Source: Bacilli bacterium
GTDB taxonomy: Bacteria; Bacillota; Bacilli; Paenibacillales; KCTC-25726
Direction of reading: 5' to 3'
Assembly (NCBI GenBank): GCA_036381315.1
Contig: DASVDB010000028.1
Location: 1 to 34,711, forward strand
Length of the DNA: 34,711 bases
Part shown: piece by piece, positions 1-7,589 of the stretch
Position numbering within the stretch: the first letter of the stretch is position 1
Layout: every line of letters starts with the position of its first letter
Program-made: the position numbers and the translations under genes
Notes under the pieces: model-generated
Database searches by the model: none
Told to the model about the DNA's origin: nothing
The model's input: the letters and a program-made list of their open reading frames with translations, nothing else

Positions 1-72
1 GTCAACATGAATGGAAATTCGTATCGCATGAAAGAAACAAAGGAGTGGTTGCAAAAACAGCAGTTGGCGTAG
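1..72 (+). CDS. IS21-family IstB-like helper ATPase, C-terminal fragment
   Basis: Only the last 23 codons are inside the window, in frame from base 1 to a TAG at 70-72. The peptide contains NGNSYRMKETKEW, which resembles the conserved C-terminal tail (G-x-SYR-x-K) of IstB, the AAA+ ATPase that assists the IS21 transposase. The DNA just after the stop has the repeated GTGGCCGGA blocks and a TTGACA end expected of an IS21 right end, which supports the call. Most of the gene lies to the left of the window, so whether it is intact cannot be judged. Confidence 0.6.
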   Translation, partial: VNMNGNSYRMKETKEWLQKQQLA

Positions 73-135
73 CTTTTATTTTTATGCCGCGTGGCCGGAA
101 ATTAAATGACGATGTGGCCGGATTTTCAGTTGACA
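1..135 (+). mobile_element. Right end of an IS21-family insertion sequence
   Basis: After the istB-like stop codon there are two direct repeats, GTGGCCGGAAATT at 91-103 and GTGGCCGGATTTT at 114-126, followed by CAGTTGACA ending near 135. IS21-family elements typically carry such internal terminal repeats and end in ...CA. The exact boundary and any target-site duplication cannot be fixed without the left end. The element stops about 85 bases from the 3' end of the glycosyltransferase gene and so sits at the edge of the glycan island. Confidence 0.55.
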
Positions 136-218
136 AATACAAGTCCGAATCCTGACGGAATAGTTGGCACATCAAATCTGCCCCCAATAATTTCCATTTT
201 TTGATCGCAAAAGCCGGT

Positions 219-1118
219 TTATCGCAAGGCGCCGGTCAAATCGAAATAGCACGATTCATCGGTATCTTCATCCGCATATCTTTTCTTGATCAGTTGAATC
301 TTTTTTTCCAGCACGCGTTGATACGGTTCGTAGAAAAGCGGCTTCGCCATATAGGGCAGGCGATACGTGCCGTAGTTAAAATTCATGTTTGCGTCCCACG
401 TCAATTGGGTGAAGTGGTAGAATACAACGGGATAGCCGTTCACCGTCGGGCCTTCGCTAAGCTTGAACTGCTGGACGTTCCAGCAGGCCACACCGCCTCC
501 GGGATGTTTTGCGACATGGATGCCATCAAACAACTCGGGAAAACGCTCCACGTATTTCTGATCGCCGAACCTGCCGGGCTCGGGCGTCGCATAGCACCAT
601 TCCAGGCACCGGTCGCCCCACCACCGCAAGGCGGCAACACCGTTTTCATCGGCTTTAAACGTCATAAATTGGACGCAATAAATCCCGGCCGATTCGGAAT
701 TTTCCGTCTCCGGCGTAAAGCGGTGCTCCGTCAACAGGATCGAGCCGCCGCTTTGCTGAAACTCTTCCAGTAAAATCGCGGGATCGTGAAAGAAATAAAG
801 ATCGGCATCCAGATAAGTTACCTCATTTAGCCCAAACCGCATAAGCACATGCAAGATAAAATGCGAGGTGCATGTCCAACAATATTCATAATCTTCGCGG
901 TCGCCTCTGACCGCTCGCAAATCGTCCGTTTCAAAATCCTCCATTTGCACCAGCACAACACCGGAGAGATTTTGTTCGGATAATATCCGGAAAGTCAAAT
1001 CGTCCATACATAATATATATAATGCAAAAGGCTCTCGGCATGTTTTAAGCAGCGAATCATGCAAGGCAAGCAGTCGGGTGATATATCCGGCGTTTAACAA
1101 CGTGCAAAATTGCCGCAT
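219..1118 (-). CDS. Putative glycosyltransferase (GT-A fold, DxD)
   Basis: A predicted cytosolic protein of about 299 aa that probably transfers a sugar from a nucleotide donor. It carries the metal- and nucleotide-binding signature YLDADLYFF (D104, D106), preceded by hydrophobic beta-strand segments and followed by a region rich in aromatic and Trp residues. No signal peptide or membrane segment is evident. I chose the ATG at 1118 because GAGGTG lies six bases upstream; an in-frame GTG at 1127 falls inside that site. It is the last gene of a leftward operon and starts five bases after the aminotransferase stop. The context indicates assembly of a modified surface or flagellar glycan. Donor and acceptor cannot be read from sequence. 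An IS21 end lies just beyond its stop. Confidence 0.7.
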   Translation of the reverse strand: MRQFCTLLNAGYITRLLALHDSLLKTCREPFALYILCMDDLTFRILSEQNLSGVVLVQMEDFETDDLRAVRGDREDYEYCWTCTSHFILHVLMRFGLNEVTYLDADLYFFHDPAILLEEFQQSGGSILLTEHRFTPETENSESAGIYCVQFMTFKADENGVAALRWWGDRCLEWCYATPEPGRFGDQKYVERFPELFDGIHVAKHPGGGVACWNVQQFKLSEGPTVNGYPVVFYHFTQLTWDANMNFNYGTYRLPYMAKPLFYEPYQRVLEKKIQLIKKRYADEDTDESCYFDLTGALR

Positions 1119-1123
1119 GCAAC

Positions 1124-2281
1124 TCACCTCTTAGGGAAATGTGTGAAAAAGTCGGCGATAACTTCGATGATCCGGGTTTGTTCGGCATCGGTCAGCACGG
1201 GATTGAGCGGCAGAGAGACAATGCATGCCGCCAGATGCTCGGTTACGGGCAGTTCTTTTTTACAGATGGCAAACCGCTCGGCATAGGCAGCGAAAGCGGG
1301 CTGCCGGTGCAGCGGTATGGGATAATGAATCAACGTTTCGACACCGTTGTCCGCCAAATATCGGCGGAAAAGATCGCGGGTTTCGGAGTCGGGCAGTTTA
1401 ACCACGCACAAATGCCATGCAATCGTGCAACCAGTCGTCGGCTGCTGAAATTGCACGGGAACATCGCGCAGTTCATGTCGGTAACGTTTCATCAGCATCG
1501 TTTTTCGCAAGTTCCACTTTGCCATCAACGGTAGTTTGATTTTCAGAAAAGCCGCTTGCAATTCATCCAGGCGGCTGTTCAATCCATCGGCAGTATCCGC
1601 CAGGTAGCGGTCTTTCTGTCCGTAATGGCGCAGTTGCCGCAGCCGCTCGGCCTGCTCCGGCGAACGGCAGTATACGGCGCCGGCGTCACCCAGCGCGCCG
1701 AGGTTTTTCGTCGGATAGAAGCTGAATGCGCCGAAGTCGCCGATGGTTCCCGCCTGGCGTCCGTCGAGAATGGAACCGTGCGCCTGCGCCGTATCTTCAA
1801 TCACGGCGACATCACTTCTGCCCAGTTCCGCAAGCAGTTGGCGGATTCGCGGAATATCCGCCATATTGCCGTATAGATGGACCGGCACAATTGCTTTTGT
1901 TTTTGGGCTCAACCGCTCGGCGAGCCGGTTGCAGTCCAGCATCCAGGTCACGGCATCCACCTCCGCGAACACGGGGATTGCGCCGATCGAACAGATCGCC
2001 GCCGCGGTAGGAATTGCGGAATTGGCGACGGTAACGACTTCGTCGCCCGGTTTTACGCCATGCGCAAGAAGCGCCAGGCGGATGGCGTCAGTGCCTGAAT
2101 TGCAGCCGATCATATAGCCCGGACGGCGGTTGTCCAGCATGTGCGCCAGCTCTGTTTCAAACGCCTGCAAGCGTTCGCCCAAAATATAGGTTCCGCTGCC
2201 AATAATCTCCCGGAAGGCCGCGAGCAGTTGTTGTTCCAACTGCTGGTTCCAGGCGCCGACATTAAAAAAAGGAACTTTCAT
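1124..2281 (-). CDS. DegT/DnrJ/EryC1/StrS-family sugar aminotransferase
   Basis: A PLP-dependent fold-type I aminotransferase of 385 aa, the usual length for the DegT/DnrJ/EryC1 family, which aminates nucleotide-linked keto-sugars. Visible landmarks are the N-terminal PFFNVGAWNQ segment, GCNSGTDA (residues 59-66, phosphate contact), the IEDTAQAHG block (E171, D172) and SFYPTKNLG with the expected Schiff-base lysine K202. It overlaps the upstream epimerase gene by four bases (ATGA), so translation is probably coupled. The epimerase/dehydratase and aminotransferase together would build an amino-sugar nucleotide used by the downstream glycosyltransferase. The exact sugar is unknown. Confidence 0.85.
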   Translation of the reverse strand: MKVPFFNVGAWNQQLEQQLLAAFREIIGSGTYILGERLQAFETELAHMLDNRRPGYMIGCNSGTDAIRLALLAHGVKPGDEVVTVANSAIPTAAAICSIGAIPVFAEVDAVTWMLDCNRLAERLSPKTKAIVPVHLYGNMADIPRIRQLLAELGRSDVAVIEDTAQAHGSILDGRQAGTIGDFGAFSFYPTKNLGALGDAGAVYCRSPEQAERLRQLRHYGQKDRYLADTADGLNSRLDELQAAFLKIKLPLMAKWNLRKTMLMKRYRHELRDVPVQFQQPTTGCTIAWHLCVVKLPDSETRDLFRRYLADNGVETLIHYPIPLHRQPAFAAYAERFAICKKELPVTEHLAACIVSLPLNPVLTDAEQTRIIEVIADFFTHFPKR

Positions 2282-3267
2282 TTGCGCAGCACCTCATAAT
2301 GATCCAGGTTATCGCGATAAAATTGCACGGTTTGCCGCAGTCCCCGTTCGAGGGAAACCCGCGGCTTCCAGCCGGTCGCCTGCTGAAATTTGCGGCAATC
2401 CGAAAAAATGCTGCCGATTTCGATGCGCCGCTGATCGATCGGGGCCGGCACGGATTGAATGGTGGCGCCGGGGCAACATTGTTGAATGATTTCAGCGACG
2501 CTGCGGATGCTGGCAATTTCACCGCCCAGATTGAAAAAATCGCCGATGCAAGCATCCGTAACGGCGGCCAATAGCAAGGCTTCGACCACATCATCGACAA
2601 AATGAAAGTCGCGCATCATTTCTCCCCCGCCATAAACGGTTAACGGAACGCCCCGGATGGCCCGGTTGATAAACCAGCCGACAAAGCCGAAGCGGGGGTC
2701 GGCTATGCATTGCCTGGGGCCGTACGTATTGGTCAGGCGCAGCGAAATCGTTTTTAGCCCGTAAGCCTTCGCATACAGAACGTGATATTGTTCGCCGGCC
2801 CATTTGTGAATTCCGTTTACGTCCGGCGGCCGCGGGGAATGCGCTTCATCAACCGGCAAATAAAGCGGCGGGCCGTAAAATTGCCGCGTGCTCGTATACA
2901 CGATAACCGCTTCCGGGTTCAATTTCCGGCATGCTTCCATCAACTGCAAATGCGCCTTCGCATTCACTTCCAGATCAAAGAACGGGTCCGCCATGCTGAA
3001 GCTGTGCCCAACCTGCCCGGCAAGATTGAAGATGAAATCCTGCCCCCTTACCAGGCGGGCCAATTTCCGCCGGTCCCGCATATCGGCGTGCTCCACGCGC
3101 ACATGGGCGCGCACCGGTTCGATATTGAACGGGTTGCCGCCGCAGTCGGAAAGCAGCGAATCCATAATCGTGACGTCCGCTCCCTCGCGCACAAGCCGAA
3201 TGGCAAGATTGCTGCCGATAAATCCGAGACCGCCTGTAACAAGCGTTTTTTTCCCGGAAAAGGCCAT
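2278..3267 (-). CDS. NAD-dependent epimerase/dehydratase (extended SDR), atypical active site
   Basis: A nucleotide-sugar epimerase/dehydratase family protein of 329 aa. The Rossmann motif GGLGFIG is at residues 12-18, and LRLTNTYGPRQ and DFHFVDDVVEAL match the family's C-terminal half. Where the family normally has the catalytic YxxxK, this protein reads NGIHK (N151, K155), so the general-base tyrosine is absent while the lysine is kept. The start is the ATG at 3267, preceded by GGAGGTG; a longer reading frame extends to 3363 but has no ribosome site. First gene of the leftward glycan operon. Substrate is unknown; likely GDP-, UDP- or dTDP-linked hexose. Confidence 0.8.
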   Translation of the reverse strand: MAFSGKKTLVTGGLGFIGSNLAIRLVREGADVTIMDSLLSDCGGNPFNIEPVRAHVRVEHADMRDRRKLARLVRGQDFIFNLAGQVGHSFSMADPFFDLEVNAKAHLQLMEACRKLNPEAVIVYTSTRQFYGPPLYLPVDEAHSPRPPDVNGIHKWAGEQYHVLYAKAYGLKTISLRLTNTYGPRQCIADPRFGFVGWFINRAIRGVPLTVYGGGEMMRDFHFVDDVVEALLLAAVTDACIGDFFNLGGEIASIRSVAEIIQQCCPGATIQSVPAPIDQRRIEIGSIFSDCRKFQQATGWKPRVSLERGLRQTVQFYRDNLDHYEVLRK

Positions 3268-3414
3268 TTCCGCACCTCCGCTAAGCTTAACGGAACACTT
3301 TTGTGCCCCGCTAACAGTATATGTGGACAAAGCTTGCAAGCCACGGCGCATGAATATGTACAAAAGCGTTTTAACAAATTGCCGAACTGTCCAAACAAAT
3401 CGGCGAACGCGCCA

Positions 3415-3420
3415 TATAAT
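3415..3420 (+). promoter_or_regulatory. Possible -10 box for the methyltransferase pair
   Basis: The 213-base gap between the divergent epimerase and methyltransferase genes contains a perfect TATAAT at 3415-3420, 60 bases before the chosen start codon. No convincing -35 hexamer lies 16-18 bases upstream, so the promoter is tentative. No other clear signal was seen in this gap. Confidence 0.3.
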
Positions 3421-3480
3421 GTGGAAAAGCCTATATCATGACGGCGCCTGACGGCTCGTGTGACGATTGGGAGTGATAAA

Positions 3481-4227
3481 ATGGGCGACGATTTTCAGGG
3501 GATTTATCCTTCATGGGAAGACGCCATGGAGGTGGCAACCGGTTACGGCGCGCCGGAAATTCTGGAGAAAGCGAAAATTGCCGTGCAAAAAATCAAGTCG
3601 GGGGAGGCGGTCTTTGAACGGGATACGATTTTATACGATGAGCCGCACTACTCCTATCCCGTAATTTCTTACCTGTTATATGCGGCATCCGCCGGAAACA
3701 ACCGTTTGCGCGTCCTCGATTTTGGCGGCTCGCTCGGCTCGCTCTATTTTCAATGCCGGCCGTTTTTGGACGGTCTTGCGGAGTTAAGCTGGAATGTGGT
3801 GGAACAACCCGGTTTCGTGGAGTACGGCCGATCCCATGTGGCGGAAGGTCCGCTTAGTTTTTACCACACGATCGAGGAATGCATGGCGGAAGAAAAACCC
3901 GACGTGCTGTTGCTTTCCGGCATTTTGCAGTTGCTTAAGGACCCGTACGATTTTCTTTCCCGAGTATTTGCGCATCGCTTCAAGTACATCATTATTGACC
4001 GGACGCCAATGACGCAGGAGGAACACTTTTTGAGCGTCCAGTTCGTTTCCCCGGAAATTTATGACGCCTCTTATCCGTCGTGGTTTTTCAACCAGGACGA
4101 ATTTATGAATTTCTTGGAAACGGAGTATGAAATTCTGGACTATTTTGATTCGTTCGAGAGTTGGGTAGTTGAAGGCATACACGCGCAAAATATGGGATTT
4201 TTGTTGCAACGGAGGGATTGGGATTGA
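3481..4227 (+). CDS. TIGR04325-type putative methyltransferase, copy A
   Basis: A protein of 248 aa resembling the TIGR04325 family of putative methyltransferases found in polysaccharide clusters. It has LDFGGSLGS (a glycine-rich SAM-binding-like strand-loop), WNVVEQP, PDVLLLSGILQ and YIIIDRTPM segments in the order typical of that family. The start is the ATG at 3481 with GGGAGTG seven bases upstream; an in-frame GTG at 3460 has no ribosome site. It overlaps the next gene by four bases. The next gene is a diverged copy, so the pair arose by tandem duplication. It probably methylates a glycan made by the divergent operon; the target is inference. Confidence 0.7.
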   Translation: MGDDFQGIYPSWEDAMEVATGYGAPEILEKAKIAVQKIKSGEAVFERDTILYDEPHYSYPVISYLLYAASAGNNRLRVLDFGGSLGSLYFQCRPFLDGLAELSWNVVEQPGFVEYGRSHVAEGPLSFYHTIEECMAEEKPDVLLLSGILQLLKDPYDFLSRVFAHRFKYIIIDRTPMTQEEHFLSVQFVSPEIYDASYPSWFFNQDEFMNFLETEYEILDYFDSFESWVVEGIHAQNMGFLLQRRDWD

Positions 4228-4982
4228 GCGAATTTACCGGCAACTATGCCACATGGGAAGACGCGTTGGCGGATGCCGACGGATATGACGTTCCGCGCAT
4301 TCTGGAACGGGTGCGGGAAGGCGCGCTCAAGGTGAAAAACGGTGAAGCCGCATATGAAATGGACTCGCTCACTTACGACAAGCTTGACTTTTTCCACCCG
4401 TTTCTGGCGCAACTGTTGCATGTCGCCTCGTGCAAAGGAAACAGGTTGAATGTGTTGGACTTCGGCGGTTCGCTCGGTTCCACCTACTATTTATACCGCA
4501 GCTTTTTCACGGAATTGAACGAGCTCAAGTGGAATATTGTGGAGCAGCCTCATTTTGTGCAAGTCGGCAGGCGGGAATTCGCGGAAGGTCCGCTGAAATT
4601 TTACTATTTCGTTGAAGATTGCATTGCCAAAGAACATCCGGACGTCATTTTATTTTCCGGCTCCCTGCAATATCTGGAGGATCCGTACGGATTTCTCGGG
4701 CACGTCATCCGCTTCGGATTCGAATATATTTTATTCGACCGGACGCCGTTTATCGATCTGGATGACCGCATCACACTGGAAAATGTCCCCGATTTTGTGT
4801 ATGGCGCGAGCTACCCTGCGTGGTTTTTCAATGAACAAAACTTTCTCGGCATGTTTGCGGACGATTACGAACTGCTGGACAAATTCGATTCGTTTGAAAG
4901 CTGGGATCTTGGGGATACGCGGGCGCAAAACAAGGGAATGCTGTTTCGGCGCAAAATTGCCGGCGGGCTGAGCGGCGGGTAA
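4224..4982 (+). CDS. TIGR04325-type putative methyltransferase, copy B
   Basis: A protein of 252 aa, collinear with the preceding gene product throughout. Shared blocks include WEDA near the N-terminus, LDFGGSLGS, EQP, AEGPL, PD followed by a hydrophobic strand and SGxLQ, DRTP, ASYPxWFFN and DSFESW. The start is a TTG at 4224 within TTGA overlapping the upstream stop, eight bases after GGAGG; this is a classic coupled arrangement. A TTG at 4218 is too close to the ribosome site. Divergence between the copies is substantial, suggesting an old duplication with possibly different acceptor positions. No clear rightward terminator follows. Confidence 0.7.
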   Translation: MSEFTGNYATWEDALADADGYDVPRILERVREGALKVKNGEAAYEMDSLTYDKLDFFHPFLAQLLHVASCKGNRLNVLDFGGSLGSTYYLYRSFFTELNELKWNIVEQPHFVQVGRREFAEGPLKFYYFVEDCIAKEHPDVILFSGSLQYLEDPYGFLGHVIRFGFEYILFDRTPFIDLDDRITLENVPDFVYGASYPAWFFNEQNFLGMFADDYELLDKFDSFESWDLGDTRAQNKGMLFRRKIAGGLSGG

Positions 4983-5036
4983 AAAAGAAGCCATCAAGGC
5001 TGTGCAGTTCAGGGGAATGTTGGATGGCGGATCGAC

Positions 5037-5189
5037 TTAAACCGATGGTGCCGCATCAGAGGCATGAACAGCCAACGGACGCCGGTCACCTGCGTCCGTT
5101 AAAACTTCCCCATGGTCATTTTTCGCAAAAATTACGGCAATTGCAACCGTTAGCGCGGACAGCCCCGTATAAGCGCATACCGCATACAA
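5037..5189 (-). CDS. Possible small membrane peptide or gene fragment
   Basis: An open frame of about 50 codons ending with TAA at 5037-5039. From a TTG at 5189 it reads a strongly hydrophobic stretch (YAVCAYTGLSALTVAIAVIFA) followed by a polar tail, as in a single-pass membrane peptide. The frame stays open upstream to a stop near 5214, with no ATG and only a weak AAGAAGA ribosome site. On the leftward strand, AGCC-TTGAT-GGCT followed by TCTTTTTT at about 4982-5001 could terminate it. I do not recognise it. It could equally be a remnant left by the rearrangement that damaged the neighbouring chemoreceptor gene. Confidence 0.2.
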   Translation of the reverse strand: MYAVCAYTGLSALTVAIAVIFAKNDHGEVLTDAGDRRPLAVHASDAAPSV

Positions 5190-5255
5190 AATCTTCTTGC
5201 GGCCGGTCTTGATTTATATTAAAAATAACATAAGAAAACATTAAGGGGATGACAT

Positions 5256-5813
5256 ATGGCAAATTGGAAGCGCTTTACTTGAAAGTTGGACAACATTGCC
5301 AAGATTCGCCAGGAGACGGAAGACGTCACGAAGCAGGCAATAATCCTGGAACAGTTTGCCGAACAAATCAGAGGGATCAACAAATTGGTCAGCGATGTGG
5401 CGGACCAGACCCACTTGCTGTCGTTAAATGCGGCAATCGAGGCTGCCAGGGCGGGAGAACAGGGAAGAGGTTTTGCGGTGGTGGCGCAAGAAGTGCGGAA
5501 ATTGTCGGAGCAAACCAAGCAATCGGTATTTCAGATAACGGAACTGATCGAAGAAACCGGCGCCAAAATCCGCACGATTTCCGACTCTGTGTCGAAGGCA
5601 AGCAGATTTGCCAGCGAAGTTCAGCAACAGTCGCGCACGGTGGACGATTCGTTCCGGAAAATCGTGGAGAGCATCGGCGCAAACAAACAGATGAACGAAC
5701 GGATTGAGGCCGATCTTCATTCATTGCTCCTGACCATTTCGGAAATCGGCAAAACGCATGCCACGCTCGCCACGGCGTCGGAGAAGCTGGACTCGTTCAT
5801 GCAGGAGCTGTAA
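5256..5813 (+). pseudogene. Truncated methyl-accepting chemotaxis protein (internal deletion)
   Basis: A ribosome site (AAGGGG) precedes ATG at 5256, which starts an eight-codon peptide MANWKRFT ended by an in-frame TGA at 5280-5282. The same frame then continues as the cytoplasmic signalling coiled coil of a chemoreceptor. This includes the highly conserved hairpin tip [20 protein letters not shown] and the following [13 protein letters not shown], and runs on to TAA at 5811-5813. Sensor, transmembrane and HAMP regions and much of the descending helix are missing. The simplest reading is an internal deletion leaving the original start and the C-terminal half. A 175-aa soluble product from a TTG at 5286 is possible but has no good ribosome site. 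Confidence 0.7.
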
Positions 5814-5846
5814 AACTAGCAAAAAAAGCTTTGATACGCGTTTGCA

Positions 5847-5878
5847 CCCGCTTTGGACATAAAGCGGGCATTTTGTTT
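5847..5878 (+). terminator. Rho-independent terminator after the chemoreceptor remnant
   Basis: An eight-base-pair stem CCCGCTTT (5847-5854) / AAAGCGGG (5861-5868) with a six-base loop is followed by CATTTTGTTT. Confidence 0.75.
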
Positions 5879-5883
5879 ATAAT
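5853..5883 (+). promoter_or_regulatory. Candidate glnS promoter overlapping the terminator
   Basis: A perfect -10 TATAAT at 5878-5883 lies 48 bases before the glnS start. TTGGAC at 5853-5858 could be a -35 but with a long 19-base spacer, and it lies within the preceding terminator stem-loop. Confidence 0.4.
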
Positions 5884-5930
5884 GGATGAAATGAGACGGT
5901 CTGATGAAAGGCAGATGAAGGATGGATAGC

Positions 5931-7586
5931 ATGCAATCAACGTCAAATTTTCTAAAAACAATCGTTGCCGAGGATTTGCGGTCGGGCAATGTCAAAAGCG
6001 TCGTTACGCGTTTTCCGCCCGAGCCGAACGGTTATTTGCATATCGGGCACGCCAAATCGATTTGCTTGAATTTTGAGCTTGCGGACGAGTTTGGCGGCAA
6101 GACCCATCTGCGCTTTGACGATACAAACCCGCTCAAAGAAGACACGGAATATGTCGAGGCGATTAAAGAAGATGTAAGGTGGCTGGGCTTCGAATGGGAA
6201 GGGCTGTTTTTCGCGTCCGGCTATTTTGAGGAAATGTACAAGCGCGCCCAATTGTTGATCAAAAAAGGCCTGGCGTACGTATGCGATCTCTCCGCCGAGG
6301 AAATTCGCCAAACGCGCGGCACGCTGACCGAACCCGGGCGGGAAAGCCCGTATCGCAACCGCAGCATCGCGGAAAATCTCGACCTGTTTGCGCGCATGCG
6401 CAACGGCGAGTTCAAAGACGGGGAAAAAGTGCTGCGCGCCAAAATCGACATGTCGTCGCCAAATATCAATTTGCGCGATCCCGTGCTGTACCGGATCGCC
6501 CATTCCGCGCATCATAACACCGGCGACACCTGGTGCATTTATCCGATGTACGATTTTGCCCATCCGCTCGAAGATGCGATTGAAGGCGTGACGCATTCCA
6601 TCTGCACGTTGGAATTTGAGGATCATCGCCCGCTGTACGAATGGGTGGTGCGGGAATGCGAAATGGAGCATCAGCCCAGACAATACGAATTCGCCCGATT
6701 AAATTTGACCAATACGGTCATGAGCAAACGCAAACTGAAACTGCTTGTGGACCAAAAAATCGTGGACGGCTGGGACGATCCTCGCATGCCGACCATTTCC
6801 GGATTGCGGCGGCGCGGGTATACGCCGGAGTCGATTCGCGCATTTTGCCGGGAAATCGGCGTAGCCCGCAGCTATAGCACGGTGGATGCCGCGATGCTGG
6901 AACATTTTATCCGGGAAGATTTAAAGCTGAAAGTTCCGCGCGTGATGGCGGTGCTGCGTCCGCTGAAAGTGGTCATCATAAATTACCCGGAAGGACAGAC
7001 GGAATGGCTGGAAGTGGAGAACAATCAGGAAAATCCGGACATGGGAGTGCGGAAAGTTCCTTTTTCCCGGGAGATTTACATCGAGCGGGACGACTTTATG
7101 GAAAACCCGCCAAGCAAGTATTACCGGCTGTTCCCCGGCAACGAAGTACGTTTGAAAGGCGCTTATTTTATCACCTGCGTCGAAGCGGTGAAAGATGCAG
7201 CCGGCAACATAGTCGAGCTGCATTGCACCTATGATCCCGCAACCAAAAGCGGCGGCGGTTTCAGCGGGCGCAAAGTGAAGGGGACGATCCATTGGGTGGA
7301 TGCCGCGCACGCGGTTCCCGCCGAATTCAGGCTGTATGAACCGCTAATTTTGGATGAAAACGATGATGAGGAAAAAGATTTCAGCGAGCGCATAAACCCG
7401 CATTCGCTCGAAATTGCGCTTGGGTTTGTCGAACCGGGCATGAAAACGGTGAAGCCGCACGATAAATTCCAGTTTTTCCGGCACGGCTATTTCAATGTCG
7501 ATCCCCGCTTGAGCATGGGGGAGCGCCTTGTGTTTAACCGCACCGTTTCGCTGAAAAGCTCGTTTGACGCAAAAGCCCGAAAGTGA
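5931..7586 (+). CDS. glnS: Glutaminyl-tRNA synthetase
   Basis: A class I aminoacyl-tRNA synthetase of 551 aa that charges tRNA-Gln with glutamine in the cytosol. It has [14 protein letters not shown] (HIGH at 37-40), [20 protein letters not shown], and the KMSKS equivalent VMSKRKLK, followed by the anticodon-binding beta-barrel region. Length matches bacterial GlnRS. The start is taken as the ATG at 5931 because AAGGA lies eight bases upstream; the ATG at 5922 abuts that site. Many Bacilli lack GlnRS and form Gln-tRNA by the GatCAB amidotransferase route. A dedicated enzyme is therefore lineage-informative, and it may coexist with GatCAB. It converges tail to tail with the methyltransferase gene with only three bases between stops. 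Confidence 0.95.
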   Translation: MQSTSNFLKTIVAEDLRSGNVKSVVTRFPPEPNGYLHIGHAKSICLNFELADEFGGKTHLRFDDTNPLKEDTEYVEAIKEDVRWLGFEWEGLFFASGYFEEMYKRAQLLIKKGLAYVCDLSAEEIRQTRGTLTEPGRESPYRNRSIAENLDLFARMRNGEFKDGEKVLRAKIDMSSPNINLRDPVLYRIAHSAHHNTGDTWCIYPMYDFAHPLEDAIEGVTHSICTLEFEDHRPLYEWVVRECEMEHQPRQYEFARLNLTNTVMSKRKLKLLVDQKIVDGWDDPRMPTISGLRRRGYTPESIRAFCREIGVARSYSTVDAAMLEHFIREDLKLKVPRVMAVLRPLKVVIINYPEGQTEWLEVENNQENPDMGVRKVPFSREIYIERDDFMENPPSKYYRLFPGNEVRLKGAYFITCVEAVKDAAGNIVELHCTYDPATKSGGGFSGRKVKGTIHWVDAAHAVPAEFRLYEPLILDENDDEEKDFSERINPHSLEIALGFVEPGMKTVKPHDKFQFFRHGYFNVDPRLSMGERLVFNRTVSLKSSFDAKARK

Positions 7587-7589
7587 CCG

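Noticed and set aside
201-773. A long + strand frame of 190 codons opposite the glycosyltransferase gene
   Set aside because: Antisense shadow; the minus frame has the ribosome site, the DxD motif and operon context.
5024-5212. A 62-codon + strand frame after the methyltransferase pair
   Set aside because: Composition is unlike a protein (many His, Pro, Arg), no ribosome site, and it is antisense to a more plausible hydrophobic frame.
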